A stretch of DNA of 25,593 nucleotides. Source: an uncultured Ruminococcus sp. (lineage in GTDB: Bacteria; Bacillota; Clostridia; Oscillospirales; Acutalibacteraceae). Both the position numbers and the translations under genes were made by a program. The stretch covers positions 1-25,593 of the forward strand of contig CACYDB010000120.1 of NCBI GenBank assembly GCA_902773035.1, written 5' to 3'. Under the pieces are notes generated by a model. The model had not been told where the DNA came from. It ran no database searches and was given only the letters and a program-made list of their open reading frames with translations. Shown here piece after piece: positions 1-8,170 of the stretch (the stretch's first letter is position 1; each line of letters begins with the position of its first letter).

Positions 1-145
1 ACACGAACGCTCCGAGAGATACTATCGATAAAACGCCGGACATTCTCCTGAAATCATATAAATAATCAATTCTCATAAAGCAAAGAATGGATACGACCGC
101 AAGAAAATAGTCGAATAACGCAACTTGAAATTGTTTTGTCTTCAT
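1..145 (-). CDS. Membrane protein, N-terminal fragment cut by the window edge
   Basis: A minus-strand reading frame opens with ATG at 145 and stays open for 48 codons to the window edge. It starts MKTKQFQVAL and is followed by a hydrophobic stretch (about residues 8-24, VALFDYFLAVVSILCFM) typical of a first transmembrane helix. An AAAGGG box lies about six bases before the ATG. The frame follows the aminotransferase gene by 64 bp on the same strand, so it is probably the next gene of the polysaccharide operon. Position and hydrophobicity would fit a polymerase (Wzy), a flippase (Wzx) or another integral membrane enzyme, but too little is visible to choose. Confidence 0.6.
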   Translation of the reverse strand, partial: MKTKQFQVALFDYFLAVVSILCFMRIDYLYDFRRMSGVLSIVSLGAFV

Positions 146-209
146 TTTTTACCCTTTATCATCAATAATTCAATCACCGACATAGCTGTTCTTACGCCAA
201 AGCGGCATA

Positions 210-1304
210 TCAAAACCTGTTGATACTCTCAATCACATAGTCGATTTCTTCGTCGGTCATACCGTAATACATCGGCAGGCTGAGCTCGGTGCGGCTGATT
301 TCCTCTGCGACGGGGAAATCGCCCTCCTTGTAGCCCAAATCCTTGTAGCACTCCTGAAGATGAACGGGAGTCGGATAATGCTTGTTGGTACCGATCCCGC
401 GCGAGTTCAGGTACTCCTCGAGCTCGTCGCGGCGGTCGCATTTTACCGCGAATACGTGCCATACGTGTACGCAGTCCTCGTTTACATAGGGCAGAACGAC
501 CGCGGGATTCTTGATTTCGGTCAGATAACGCTGAGCCACTCTGCGTCTTTCGTCGTTCATTTTCTCGAGTATAGGCAGCTTGGCTGACAAAAACGCCGCC
601 TGCATCTCGTCAAGCCTGCTGTTGTTTCCCTTGTAGATGTGATGATATTTATAATCCGAGCCGTAGTTGCCCAGAGCTCTGATCTTCTTTTCGAGCGCTT
701 CGTTATCGGTCACGACAGCTCCTGCGTCGCCGAGAGCTCCGAGGTTCTTGCCCGGGTAAAAGCTGTAGCCCGCGGCGTCGCCGAAGGTACCCGTGGTCTT
801 ACCCTTGTAGGTCGCGCCGTGAGCCTGAGCGCAGTCCTCGATGATCTTCAAATCATATTTTTCGGCGATTTCGACGATCCTGTCCATCTTGCACGCCTGA
901 CCGTAGAGATGTACGGGAATGATCGCCTTAGTCCTGTCGGTTACGGCAGCCTCGATTTTTTCGGGGTCGATGTTGAAGGTATCAGCCTCGGGGTCAACCA
1001 GCACAGGAGTCGCGCCCGCGTAGCTGATCGCGAGAACTGACGCGATAAATGTATTGGCGGGAACGATAACCTCGTCGCCGCTGCCGATATCAAGCGCCTT
1101 GAGCGCCATTACAAGCGCGTCGAGACCGTTGCCGACTCCGACGCAGTATTTAGCGCCGATGTAATCGGCGAAAGCCTTTTCAAAGCTCTCGTCCTCGGCG
1201 CCCTCTATATACCATGAGCGCTCGAGCACACGTTCAAACGCTCCCTTGATTTCACTTTTAAGCTCTCTTTCCATCGGAAGAAAGGATACAAACGGAACCT
1301 TCAT
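210..1304 (-). CDS. DegT/DnrJ/EryC1/StrS sugar aminotransferase, FdtB/QdtB-like
   Basis: A PLP-dependent sugar aminotransferase of 364 residues, the usual length for this family. Visible marks are the substrate/PLP region GNGLDAL near residue 60, the aspartate in IIEDCAQAHG (about D157) that contacts the pyridine nitrogen, and the Schiff-base lysine in SFYPGKNLGALGD (about K186). An FdtA-like ketoisomerase lies immediately upstream, so the likely reaction is transamination of a dTDP-3-keto-6-deoxyhexose to dTDP-Fuc3N or dTDP-Qui3N. I placed the start at ATG 1304 rather than the in-frame ATG at 1325: GAGGTG sits just before 1304, and the ketoisomerase stop codon (1308-1306) is one base away. 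The product and the C-3 position are inferred from context. No matching N-acetyltransferase is visible in the window. Confidence 0.85.
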   Translation of the reverse strand: MKVPFVSFLPMERELKSEIKGAFERVLERSWYIEGAEDESFEKAFADYIGAKYCVGVGNGLDALVMALKALDIGSGDEVIVPANTFIASVLAISYAGATPVLVDPEADTFNIDPEKIEAAVTDRTKAIIPVHLYGQACKMDRIVEIAEKYDLKIIEDCAQAHGATYKGKTTGTFGDAAGYSFYPGKNLGALGDAGAVVTDNEALEKKIRALGNYGSDYKYHHIYKGNNSRLDEMQAAFLSAKLPILEKMNDERRRVAQRYLTEIKNPAVVLPYVNEDCVHVWHVFAVKCDRRDELEEYLNSRGIGTNKHYPTPVHLQECYKDLGYKEGDFPVAEEISRTELSLPMYYGMTDEEIDYVIESINRF

Positions 1305-1305
1305 C

Positions 1306-1734
1306 TTACACCTCGCTGTTATCATCGGGCTCGCCGAGCTCCTCGACGTATCTCAGAAACTCGTCGTAATCCCTGATATAGTCCTTCTCGTCGTAAAGCT
1401 CCGACGCCAGAACCATAAGCACCGCGTCGGGAGAAAAATCGAACATCTCTCTCCACATAGCGTTGGAAACATAGAGTCCCTCGTATGGCTTTTCAAGCGG
1501 CACGATTTTCTTTTCCTTGCCGTTGTCGAGGCGAATCTTACAGCTTCCGTGAATACAGATAAGGATCTGCTCCAGAGATTTATGCGCGTGATAGCCGCGC
1601 GTTACGTTCTCAAGCGTGTCGTACATATAGTAAACGCGCTTGATTTTAAACGGAATATCCTTGAACTCCTCAAGCGCGACAAGCTGTCCGCGTTCGTCGC
1701 CGTGAGGCTGAAAAACATATTTAATGACCTGCAT
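1306..1734 (-). CDS. dTDP-4-keto-6-deoxyglucose 3,4-ketoisomerase, FdtA/QdtA family cupin
   Basis: A small single-domain cupin of 142 residues, the usual length of FdtA/QdtA/TylM3-type sugar 3,4-ketoisomerases. The family signature is clear: R15 in GDERGQL, a tyrosine-rich strand RVYYMYD (35-38), then RGYHAHK with the His-X-His pair H49/H51, which in known members carries the catalytic chemistry. It converts dTDP-4-keto-6-deoxyglucose to the 3-keto isomer in the cytoplasm, feeding the adjacent aminotransferase. FdtA (galacto) and QdtA (gluco) products cannot be separated by eye. The start ATG at 1734 has CAGGTG upstream, and the gap to the preceding glycosyltransferase is 4 bp, so the genes are probably translationally coupled. 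The dTDP-glucose synthesis genes (rmlA/rmlB) are not in the window. Confidence 0.85.
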   Translation of the reverse strand: MQVIKYVFQPHGDERGQLVALEEFKDIPFKIKRVYYMYDTLENVTRGYHAHKSLEQILICIHGSCKIRLDNGKEKKIVPLEKPYEGLYVSNAMWREMFDFSPDAVLMVLASELYDEKDYIRDYDEFLRYVEELGEPDDNSEV

Positions 1735-1738
1735 TTTA

Positions 1739-2644
1739 TCACCTGCTTATCATATCAATATAAACCTTCCTGACCGACGGATCGGCTTTAAAGAAGTCGT
1801 CATAGCGTTTTGAAGAAGCGTAAATCGTCTTTTCCGCAAGATGTATGTAATACTTCGGACTTCTGTACTTTCTGTTATCAGTCAGTCTTTGGGGATAGAT
1901 TTTGAGCATAGTCTCGTTATCGCCCTGCCTGATGTCAGCTCCTCGGGTAGCCGTGAGCATTTGTCCTGCGTCTACGCGGTAGGAAACATACGGAACAGGC
2001 TCAAATCTGACGGGAGTTTTTCTGTCGTAGATGAGCTTCATCCACATCGGGATATCCTCGATGTAGGTAAAGTTGCTCAGTAGCTCTCTGACTTCGCCGT
2101 CTCTCCAGAACTTTGACGGTACGAACACTCCGGGCGCGAAAAGATAGTTTCTGAAAATAAGGAGCTTTCCGAGCTTATTCTTCGCGTTATAAGCCATAGC
2201 CGTTCTATAAGACATTCTGAAGCTGTTGATAAGCTTTTCGGGCTCGTCGCCGAAATCGCCGAACGGCAGTACGGGCGTTACGACGATCTCGTCGCCGATT
2301 TTATCATAAACCGAGTAAATATCGTAATTGTTGTACTTATCGTCGCCCGCGAGGATCTTAAACTCCTCCGTATTACAGCTGTCGATAGCCCTGTACATAT
2401 TCTTTACGGTGCCCATATTGGCGTCTGTGGGCAGAACCTCGGCTCTGCGGAAAAAGGACTTGTTTTCCTCGATCCATTTCCGAGCGACCTCGGCGGTATT
2501 GTCCTTTGAGAAATCGTCGGCGACAATCAGATCGTTCTCGATCCCGCCGCCGAAGCCTTCGACAATTCGCTTAATGCTGTCGAGGTGTTCCGTGATTAGT
2601 TTTTCCTGATTGTAGCTAACGCAGATAAAAGTAAATTCTTTCAT
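1739..2644 (-). CDS. Family 2 glycosyltransferase
   Basis: A 301-residue protein with an N-terminal GT-A nucleotide-binding fold: FTFICVSYNQEKLI at the start, then LIVADDFSKDNTAE (about residues 38-51), which matches the D-D-x-S-x-D-x-T nucleotide-sugar motif of GT2 enzymes, and a later LAGDDKYN segment as candidate DXD-like site. There are no transmembrane helices, so it is probably a soluble or membrane-associated cytoplasmic enzyme adding one sugar of the repeat unit. Donor and acceptor cannot be told from sequence. The ATG at 2644 has GAGGT upstream, and the gap to capG is 19 bp. It lies between the FucNAc and the 3-amino-deoxyhexose genes, so either sugar is a reasonable donor candidate; this is inference only. 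Confidence 0.85.
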   Translation of the reverse strand: MKEFTFICVSYNQEKLITEHLDSIKRIVEGFGGGIENDLIVADDFSKDNTAEVARKWIEENKSFFRRAEVLPTDANMGTVKNMYRAIDSCNTEEFKILAGDDKYNNYDIYSVYDKIGDEIVVTPVLPFGDFGDEPEKLINSFRMSYRTAMAYNAKNKLGKLLIFRNYLFAPGVFVPSKFWRDGEVRELLSNFTYIEDIPMWMKLIYDRKTPVRFEPVPYVSYRVDAGQMLTATRGADIRQGDNETMLKIYPQRLTDNRKYRSPKYYIHLAEKTIYASSKRYDDFFKADPSVRKVYIDMISR

Positions 2645-2663
2645 TTTACCTCACTAATTAGAG

Positions 2664-3824
2664 TCAGTCCTTACGCCAGACCATTTTATTTACGACGCCG
2701 GTGTAGCTCTGAATGATTTTTACAACCTTGTCGCTGACATTTTCGTCAATATAATCGGGCACGGGTATACCGTTGTCGCCGTTTTTAACCATTTCAACCG
2801 CCGTGTCAACCGCCTGCAGCAAGCCTACGGTATCAATTCCCGAGAGGATGAAGCAAGCCTTGTCAAGCGCCTCGGGACGCTCAGTGCTTGTTCTGATACA
2901 TACGGCGGGGAAGGGATTACCCACAGAGGTGAAGAAGCTGCTTTCCTCGGGGAGAGTGCCGCTGTCGCTGACGACCGCGAAGGCGTTCATCTGCAGGCAG
3001 TTGTAATCGTGGAAGCCCAGGGGCTCGTGACGTATCACGCGCTTATCGAGCTCAAAGCCGCTCTCCTCCAGACGCTTCTTGCTTCTGGGATGGCAGGAGT
3101 ACAGGATAGGCATATCGTATTTCTCAGCCATCTTGTTGATCGCCGTGAAAAGACTTGTGAAGTTCTTTTCGGTATCTATATTTTCCTCTCTGTGAGCGGA
3201 AAGAAGAATGTACTTTCCTTTTTCGAGATTAAGTCTTGAATGAATATCGCTTTGGCGGATTTTTTCGAGATTGTTGTGAAGCACCTCAGCCATAGGACTT
3301 CCCGTTACGTAGGTTCTCTCCTTGGGCAGTCCGCAGTCGGCGAGGTATCTTCTCGCGTGCTCCGAATAAGCGAGGTTTACGTCCGAGATAATATCAACGA
3401 TTCTTCTGTTGGTTTCCTCGGGCAAGCACTCGTCCTTACACCTGTTGCCAGCTTCCATATGGAAAATAGGGATGTGCAGACGCTTGGCGCCTATTACGGA
3501 CAGACAGCTGTTTGTATCGCCGAGTACGAGAACCGCGTCGGGCTTGAGCTCGTCCATAAGCTCGTAGCTTTTGGCGATGATATTGCCCATAGTCTGACCG
3601 AGGTTATCCCCGACAGCCTCCATATACACCTCGGGCATATCGAGCTCTAAATCGCGGAAGAAAACTCCGTTGAGGTTATAATCGTAATTCTGACCTGTAT
3701 GAGCCAGAATCGTGTCAAAATATTTTCTGCATTTCTTTATAACAGCCGCAAGCCTGATGATCTCGGGTCTTGTGCCGACGATTATCATAAGCTTGAGCTT
3801 TCCGTTATTTTTCCATTCAGCCAT
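2664..3824 (-). CDS. capG: UDP-sugar 2-epimerase, CapG/FnlC/WbjD type (UDP-L-FucNAc synthesis)
   Basis: A non-hydrolysing UDP-N-acetylglucosamine 2-epimerase fold (386 residues), with MIIVGTRPEIIRLA near the N-terminus, GQNYDYNLN, LVLGDTNSCL, HMEAGNR, LSAHREENID and SDSGTLPEES, all positioned as in the WecB superfamily. Context assigns it to the last step of UDP-N-acetyl-L-fucosamine formation, the C-2 epimerisation of UDP-N-acetyl-pneumosamine (6-deoxy-talo sugar), because capF and capE lie directly upstream. A longer frame begins at GTG 3836 and overlaps the capF stop. I chose ATG 3824 because the GTGAGG at that upstream site forms a well-spaced ribosome-binding site, whereas nothing resembling one precedes the GTG. 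A generic WecB making UDP-ManNAc is the alternative. Confidence 0.85.
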   Translation of the reverse strand: MAEWKNNGKLKLMIIVGTRPEIIRLAAVIKKCRKYFDTILAHTGQNYDYNLNGVFFRDLELDMPEVYMEAVGDNLGQTMGNIIAKSYELMDELKPDAVLVLGDTNSCLSVIGAKRLHIPIFHMEAGNRCKDECLPEETNRRIVDIISDVNLAYSEHARRYLADCGLPKERTYVTGSPMAEVLHNNLEKIRQSDIHSRLNLEKGKYILLSAHREENIDTEKNFTSLFTAINKMAEKYDMPILYSCHPRSKKRLEESGFELDKRVIRHEPLGFHDYNCLQMNAFAVVSDSGTLPEESSFFTSVGNPFPAVCIRTSTERPEALDKACFILSGIDTVGLLQAVDTAVEMVKNGDNGIPVPDYIDENVSDKVVKIIQSYTGVVNKMVWRKD

Positions 3825-3832
3825 AGCGCGCC

Positions 3833-5056
3833 TCACTTTACAGGTTCAAAGAATGTGTCGGGATGCTCGGGGTCAAAGGTTTCGTTAGCCCACATCAGCG
3901 TTACCAGATCGTCTGTATCGGAAAGATTGATGATGTTGTGGGTGTAGCCGGGGAGCATATGAACAGCCTGTATCCTGTCGCCGCTCACCTCGAACTCCAT
4001 AACCTCGTCAGTGCCGATTTTACGCTCCTGGATCAGAGCTCTGCCAGCGACTACAATGAAAAATTCCCACTTCGCGTTATGCCAGTGCTGACCCTTTGTG
4101 ATCCCGGGCTTGCTAATATTGACCGAGAACTGACCGTGAGAAGCGGTTTTCAGAAGCTCTGTAAAGCTTCCTCTGTCGTCCTTGTTCATCTTTAAATCAA
4201 ACGCGACCTTGTCCTTCGGGAGATATGAGAGGTACATCGAGTAGAGCTTTTTCTCAAAGCTTCCCGAAGCGATCTCGGGCATCATAAGCGTCCTGGGCTG
4301 GTCGTGGAAAAGGTTGAGCAGCTCAACGATCCTGCCGAGAGTCGCCTTATGAGTAACGGGCGCGTAGCAATATCTGCCGTCGTCGCGAGGCTCGGGAGTA
4401 AGTCCGTCCCACTCGCCGTCCTCTGCGGGATATTCACAGCGGTGAGGCTTGCCCTCGAGCGCGTCGTACATCTCGTCGATAAGGTCGTCGATAAACAGCA
4501 CCTCAAGCTCAACAGACGGGTCGTTGACGGTGATCGGCAGGTCGTTCGCGATATTGTTGCAGAACGTGCCGACGGCGCTGTTGTAATTGGGCTTGACCCA
4601 TTTGCCGACGAGGTTCGGGAAGCGGTAAACGTAGACCTTAGCTCCCGTTTCCTCGGCGTATTCAAAGAACAGCTCCTCGCCCGCCTTCTTGCTCAGACCG
4701 TACTCGCTTGTGCCGAAGCGTCCCGCGAGGGTAGCCTGCAAGCTGCTGCTGAGCATAACGGGGCAGGTGTTGCCGCATTTTTTGAGCGTATCAAGCAGAG
4801 TTGAAGCAAAGCCGAAGTTGCCCTCCCTGAACTCCTTCGGGTCTTTGGGACGATTCACGCCCGCGAGGTTGAACACAAAATCGCATTTTCCGCAGAAGCT
4901 CTCGAGCTCCTCTGGGGTGTTGTTTATATCATATTCGTAGATATCTTCGATCGTAATATCGGGTCGTGTACGGTTCTTGCCGTCACGGATATTTTTTAAG
5001 TTTTCTATCAGGTTTTTGCCGACGAAGCCCGCCGCTCCCGTAACAAGAATATTCAT
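3833..5056 (-). CDS. capF: CapF/FnlB/WbjC bifunctional reductase-epimerase
   Basis: A two-domain enzyme of 407 residues. The N-terminal half is an extended short-chain dehydrogenase: ILVTGAAGFVGKNL at residues 3-16 binds the nucleotide cofactor, and YGLSKKAGEE provides the Tyr-x3-Lys pair. The C-terminal third is a cupin with the metal-binding pair in QHWHNAKWEFF and a later PGYTHNI. This SDR-plus-cupin fusion is characteristic of CapF of Staphylococcus aureus and FnlB/WbjC, where the cupin epimerises C-3 and the SDR reduces C-4 of the 4-keto sugar made by CapE. It lies between capE and capG, in pathway order. The start has only a weak purine tract (GAGAAAG), and the gap to capE is 33 bp. Confidence 0.92.
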   Translation of the reverse strand: MNILVTGAAGFVGKNLIENLKNIRDGKNRTRPDITIEDIYEYDINNTPEELESFCGKCDFVFNLAGVNRPKDPKEFREGNFGFASTLLDTLKKCGNTCPVMLSSSLQATLAGRFGTSEYGLSKKAGEELFFEYAEETGAKVYVYRFPNLVGKWVKPNYNSAVGTFCNNIANDLPITVNDPSVELEVLFIDDLIDEMYDALEGKPHRCEYPAEDGEWDGLTPEPRDDGRYCYAPVTHKATLGRIVELLNLFHDQPRTLMMPEIASGSFEKKLYSMYLSYLPKDKVAFDLKMNKDDRGSFTELLKTASHGQFSVNISKPGITKGQHWHNAKWEFFIVVAGRALIQERKIGTDEVMEFEVSGDRIQAVHMLPGYTHNIINLSDTDDLVTLMWANETFDPEHPDTFFEPVK

Positions 5057-5089
5057 AGCTTTCTCTCTTTTTCTCTGTACTAAAGGTAA

Positions 5090-6136
5090 TTAAATATGAC
5101 GGATTCCGTCAAGCTCCTCTTTTACGTAATCGGTTGTGAGGATCTTCTTAACGGTTCCCTCAACGTCGAGGAGATTTGTATTGTGGCTTGTGTAAGCCTC
5201 GTTAGCCATAGTTTTGACCTGACCGTCAACAAAGAATTTATCGTAGTTTAAATCTCTGTTGTCGGCGGCAACGCGGAAGTAGCCGCCCATATCCTCGGCG
5301 CGCAGACACTCTTCCTTAGTCATAAGAGTTTCGTAGAGCTTCTCGCCGTGGCGTGTGCCGATGATCTTTGTGCCCGTATCGCCGAAGAGCTGCTGAACAG
5401 CCTTTGCGAGATCGCCGATTGTGCTTGAATCAGCCTTCTGAATGAACAGGTCGCCGGGATTAGCGTGCTCAAAGGCAAACTTTACAAGGTCAACCGCCTC
5501 GTCAAGATTCATAAGGAATCTCGTCATTTCGGGATTTGTGATAGTTATCGGATTACCCGCGTGGATCTGGTCGATAAACAGCGGGATAACCGAGCCTCGT
5601 GAGCACATAACGTTACCGTAGCGGGTACAGCAGATGACCGTATCTCCTCTCTCGGCGGCAACACGCGCGTTAGCGTAGATAACGTGCTCCATCATAGCCT
5701 TGGAGATACCCATAGCGTTGATCGGGTACGCAGCCTTATCGGTGCTCAGACAAACGACTCTCTTGACGCCCGCGTTGATAGCGGCGTGGAGCATATTGTC
5801 CGTACCCTCGATATTAGTTTTTACCGCCTGCATCGGAAAGAACTCGCAGGAGGGAACCTGCTTGAGCGCTGCGGCGTGGAAAATATAATCAACTCCGGGC
5901 ATAGCGTCGGCAATCGACTGCGGGTCGCGGATATCGCCCACGTAGAATTTTACCTTTGACGCGTGCTCGGGGTGCTTAGCCTGAATCAAGTGACGCATAT
6001 CGTCCTGCTTTTTCTCATCGCGCGAGAAAATACGGATCTCGCCGATATCTGTTTCAAGAAAATGCTTGAGAACCGTATTTCCGAAGGAGCCTGTACCGCC
6101 CGTGATCATCAGGGTCGCTCCGCTGAATGCTGACAT
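5090..6136 (-). CDS. capE: UDP-GlcNAc 4,6-dehydratase (5-inverting), CapE/FnlA/WbjB type
   Basis: An SDR-family inverting dehydratase of 348 residues, close to the family length. The cofactor loop is ITGGTGSFGNTV (residues 11-22). The catalytic region reads STDKAAYPIN then AMGISKAMME, so the usual Tyr of Y-x3-K is Met (M142-x3-K146), as is normal for the FlaA1/PseB/CapE branch. FSRDEKKQDDMR near residue 37 is another family signature. It converts UDP-GlcNAc to the 4-keto-6-deoxy, C-5 inverted sugar, the first committed step to UDP-L-FucNAc. The start has the strong site AGGAGGT about eight bases upstream. PseB is the main alternative, but adjacency to capF and capG supports CapE. Confidence 0.92.
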   Translation of the reverse strand: MSAFSGATLMITGGTGSFGNTVLKHFLETDIGEIRIFSRDEKKQDDMRHLIQAKHPEHASKVKFYVGDIRDPQSIADAMPGVDYIFHAAALKQVPSCEFFPMQAVKTNIEGTDNMLHAAINAGVKRVVCLSTDKAAYPINAMGISKAMMEHVIYANARVAAERGDTVICCTRYGNVMCSRGSVIPLFIDQIHAGNPITITNPEMTRFLMNLDEAVDLVKFAFEHANPGDLFIQKADSSTIGDLAKAVQQLFGDTGTKIIGTRHGEKLYETLMTKEECLRAEDMGGYFRVAADNRDLNYDKFFVDGQVKTMANEAYTSHNTNLLDVEGTVKKILTTDYVKEELDGIRHI

Positions 6137-6153
6137 AATCTTTACCTCCTGCT

Positions 6154-6930
6154 TTATCGCTTAGCTTTGGTTTTAACTTTACTTTTTGTTATCTGATACC
6201 ACATAAACTTTGTGTTTGTGACCAAGTAGCGCTTAAAAAGTCTTCGCGGCTCCTGCAAGAAGCGGTAGAACCACTCCAGACTGAGCTTCTGCATCCACAT
6301 CGGCGCCTCGGGAACAATGCCCGCGAGCACGTTGAACGCTCCGCCTACGCCTACCATCAGACCGTTGATCCTGCCCTCAAGCCTGTGGCAGAAGAGCTCC
6401 TGACGCGGCGCTCCGAGAGCTACCCATACAAAGTCGGGATTGGTTTCGTTTATACGCTCGGCAAGCTGAGTTTCCTCCTGCTCGCTCATATCTCTGAACA
6501 CCGAGGGCTCATATCCGCAGATATTGAGCCACGGATAGTCGCTTTTCAGCGTTTCAATCAGTTTATCAAGGTTTTCCCTGCTGTTTCCGTAGAAATAGTG
6601 GCGCAGCTCCCTTGTCTTTGACTCCTCAAAAATCCTTCTCATCAGATCGGGACCCGTGACTCTGTCCATTTCGGGAAACTGTTTTCTTCCGACAACGGAA
6701 AGAGGCTTTCCGTCGGGCACCGAAAGAAATGACTCAGCCTGAACCTTGAAGTATTCGGGATCGTCGTGCGCCATAACAGTCGTGTGAACGTTTGAAACGC
6801 AGATGTATTTCCCTTTGTTTTTATCAAAATCGCGGAAAATCGCGTCAACGCAACTTTCCATATCAACCGCCGAAATCGGAACGCCTATAATAAGCGCCCT
6901 TTTAGACGGCTGAGGCGCGGTATTTTCCAT
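6154..6930 (-). CDS. WecG/TagA/CpsF family glycosyltransferase (GT26)
   Basis: 258 residues with the GT26 pattern: IIGVPISAVDMESCVDAI at the start, VSNVHTTVM (T50/T51), SVPDGKPLSVVGR with the candidate catalytic aspartate D73, DRVTGPDLMRRIFEE, then WVALGAPRQELFCHR and MVGVGGAFNVLAG. The tail (about 222-258) is amphipathic and strongly basic (LEWFYRFLQEPRRLFKRY), like the membrane-binding appendage of TagA. Known members transfer ManNAc, ManNAcA or glucose to a lipid-linked acceptor on the inner membrane face. Here it probably acts early on the polyprenyl-PP-linked primer, but the donor is unknown. The start has GGAGG upstream. The stop codon of the preceding GT4 gene sits within that ribosome-binding region, which implies coupling. 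Confidence 0.88.
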   Translation of the reverse strand: MENTAPQPSKRALIIGVPISAVDMESCVDAIFRDFDKNKGKYICVSNVHTTVMAHDDPEYFKVQAESFLSVPDGKPLSVVGRKQFPEMDRVTGPDLMRRIFEESKTRELRHYFYGNSRENLDKLIETLKSDYPWLNICGYEPSVFRDMSEQEETQLAERINETNPDFVWVALGAPRQELFCHRLEGRINGLMVGVGGAFNVLAGIVPEAPMWMQKLSLEWFYRFLQEPRRLFKRYLVTNTKFMWYQITKSKVKTKAKR

Positions 6931-6946
6931 TTATATTATCCTCCGC

Positions 6947-8140
6947 TCAGCTTCTTTGCTTTCCTGCTATGGCTTTGGGACTGCCGTAGATTTCCGTAAA
7001 GGCTTTATAATTGCTCTCGGGATTGAGCGTAGATTCGTAATAAGCCGCGGCGTTTTCCGATAAACGCGCGTTATCCTTGATAATAAGCTCTACCGCCTCG
7101 GTAAAGCTCTCGGGAGACTCGGGGTCAAACAGCGCTCCTCCCTTTGACTGACGGACGATCGAGCCGTGGTTGCCCAGATCCGTTGAAAGCACGGGACAGC
7201 CGTAGGACATACTCTCGGAAATTATCATCGGGAAGCCCTCATACAAGATACTCGGAAAAACAAGACCGTATGAGGTTTTGATATCCCGCGCGATCTCCTC
7301 ACGCTCAACAAAGCCGTAGAACTCAATGTTCGGATATTTTTCCGCGGCTTCCTGTACGAGCTGTACGCACTCGCCCTCGCCGTAAATATGAAGCTCGTAA
7401 TCGGCGGGGAGTAACTTCCACCGCTCGAGCAGGAGCTTTATGCCCTTGTTCTCATCAAGCCTTCCCGCAAATACGAATTTCTTTCGCGAAAGCTCGCGGT
7501 GAGTATCGTCGGCGCGGGCGACGAAATTCGGCTTGATAAATACGTTTGAGCCGTTTATATCAATCAGCTTGTCAAACCTGCTTTTGTTAAACTCGGTAAG
7601 AAAGATGTAGTTGATTTTTTTATATGTGCCGAGCATCCTGTGGAGCTTCAGCATAGCGACGACCACAAGCGTCTGAACCTTCGACTGTCTGTAGCATTTA
7701 CGGCTCAGCGCGTCCTTGAAGCTGTTTTTCTCCCGACAGCTTTCGCAAACCTTGCCGTCACAGAAAAAGGTTCCCGCGGGACACAGGAATCGGAAGTTGT
7801 GGATCGTCTGAAAAACAGGGACGTTCATCTTTCCGGCGGCGTAGTAAACCGACGGAGAAATCAGAGGGAACGTGTTGTGACAGTGGACGACGTCGATTTT
7901 CTCATTCTTTATAATACGCTTTACCTCGCGGTGAGTCTTGAATGACCACAGCGTTGACAAAGGAGTCAGCAGTGTTTTGAGCTTTGAGCCCTTGAGCTCG
8001 TCGTTTGAGCGCGTATACTCAATAACCGTGTGGCCGTGATCCCTTAAAAGCTGAACCTCGTTGGCAAAGACGGTATGCTCGCCGCCGCCTATCTGATAGA
8101 AATTGTGCACCATCAGCACGCGCTGTTTTTTATCGGTCAT
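6947..8140 (-). CDS. Family 4 glycosyltransferase
   Basis: 397 residues with a GT-B layout. The N-terminal acceptor domain begins RVLMVHNFYQIGGGEHTVF (the glycine-rich turn of GT4), and the C-terminal domain has FVFAGRLDENKGI, YGEGE and the retaining E-x7-E motif in EGFPMIISESMSYGCPVLSTD. A cysteine cluster (FLCPAGTFFCDGKVCESCRE, about residues 118-137) is a known variant of one GT4 subgroup and may bind metal or brace the fold. It is cytoplasmic and adds one sugar to the growing repeat unit; specificity is unknown. I chose ATG 8140 over the in-frame GTG 8149, because GAGGTG lies at proper spacing for 8140 and the GTG falls inside that site. Confidence 0.88.
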   Translation of the reverse strand: MTDKKQRVLMVHNFYQIGGGEHTVFANEVQLLRDHGHTVIEYTRSNDELKGSKLKTLLTPLSTLWSFKTHREVKRIIKNEKIDVVHCHNTFPLISPSVYYAAGKMNVPVFQTIHNFRFLCPAGTFFCDGKVCESCREKNSFKDALSRKCYRQSKVQTLVVVAMLKLHRMLGTYKKINYIFLTEFNKSRFDKLIDINGSNVFIKPNFVARADDTHRELSRKKFVFAGRLDENKGIKLLLERWKLLPADYELHIYGEGECVQLVQEAAEKYPNIEFYGFVEREEIARDIKTSYGLVFPSILYEGFPMIISESMSYGCPVLSTDLGNHGSIVRQSKGGALFDPESPESFTEAVELIIKDNARLSENAAAYYESTLNPESNYKAFTEIYGSPKAIAGKQRS

Positions 8141-8170
8141 CTTCCTCACCTCTTTTCCCTTAGTTAAAGC

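Noticed and set aside
146..209. Terminator between aminotransferase and the left membrane gene
   Set aside because: No stem with T-tract is visible on the minus strand in these 64 bases, so the operon is taken to continue.
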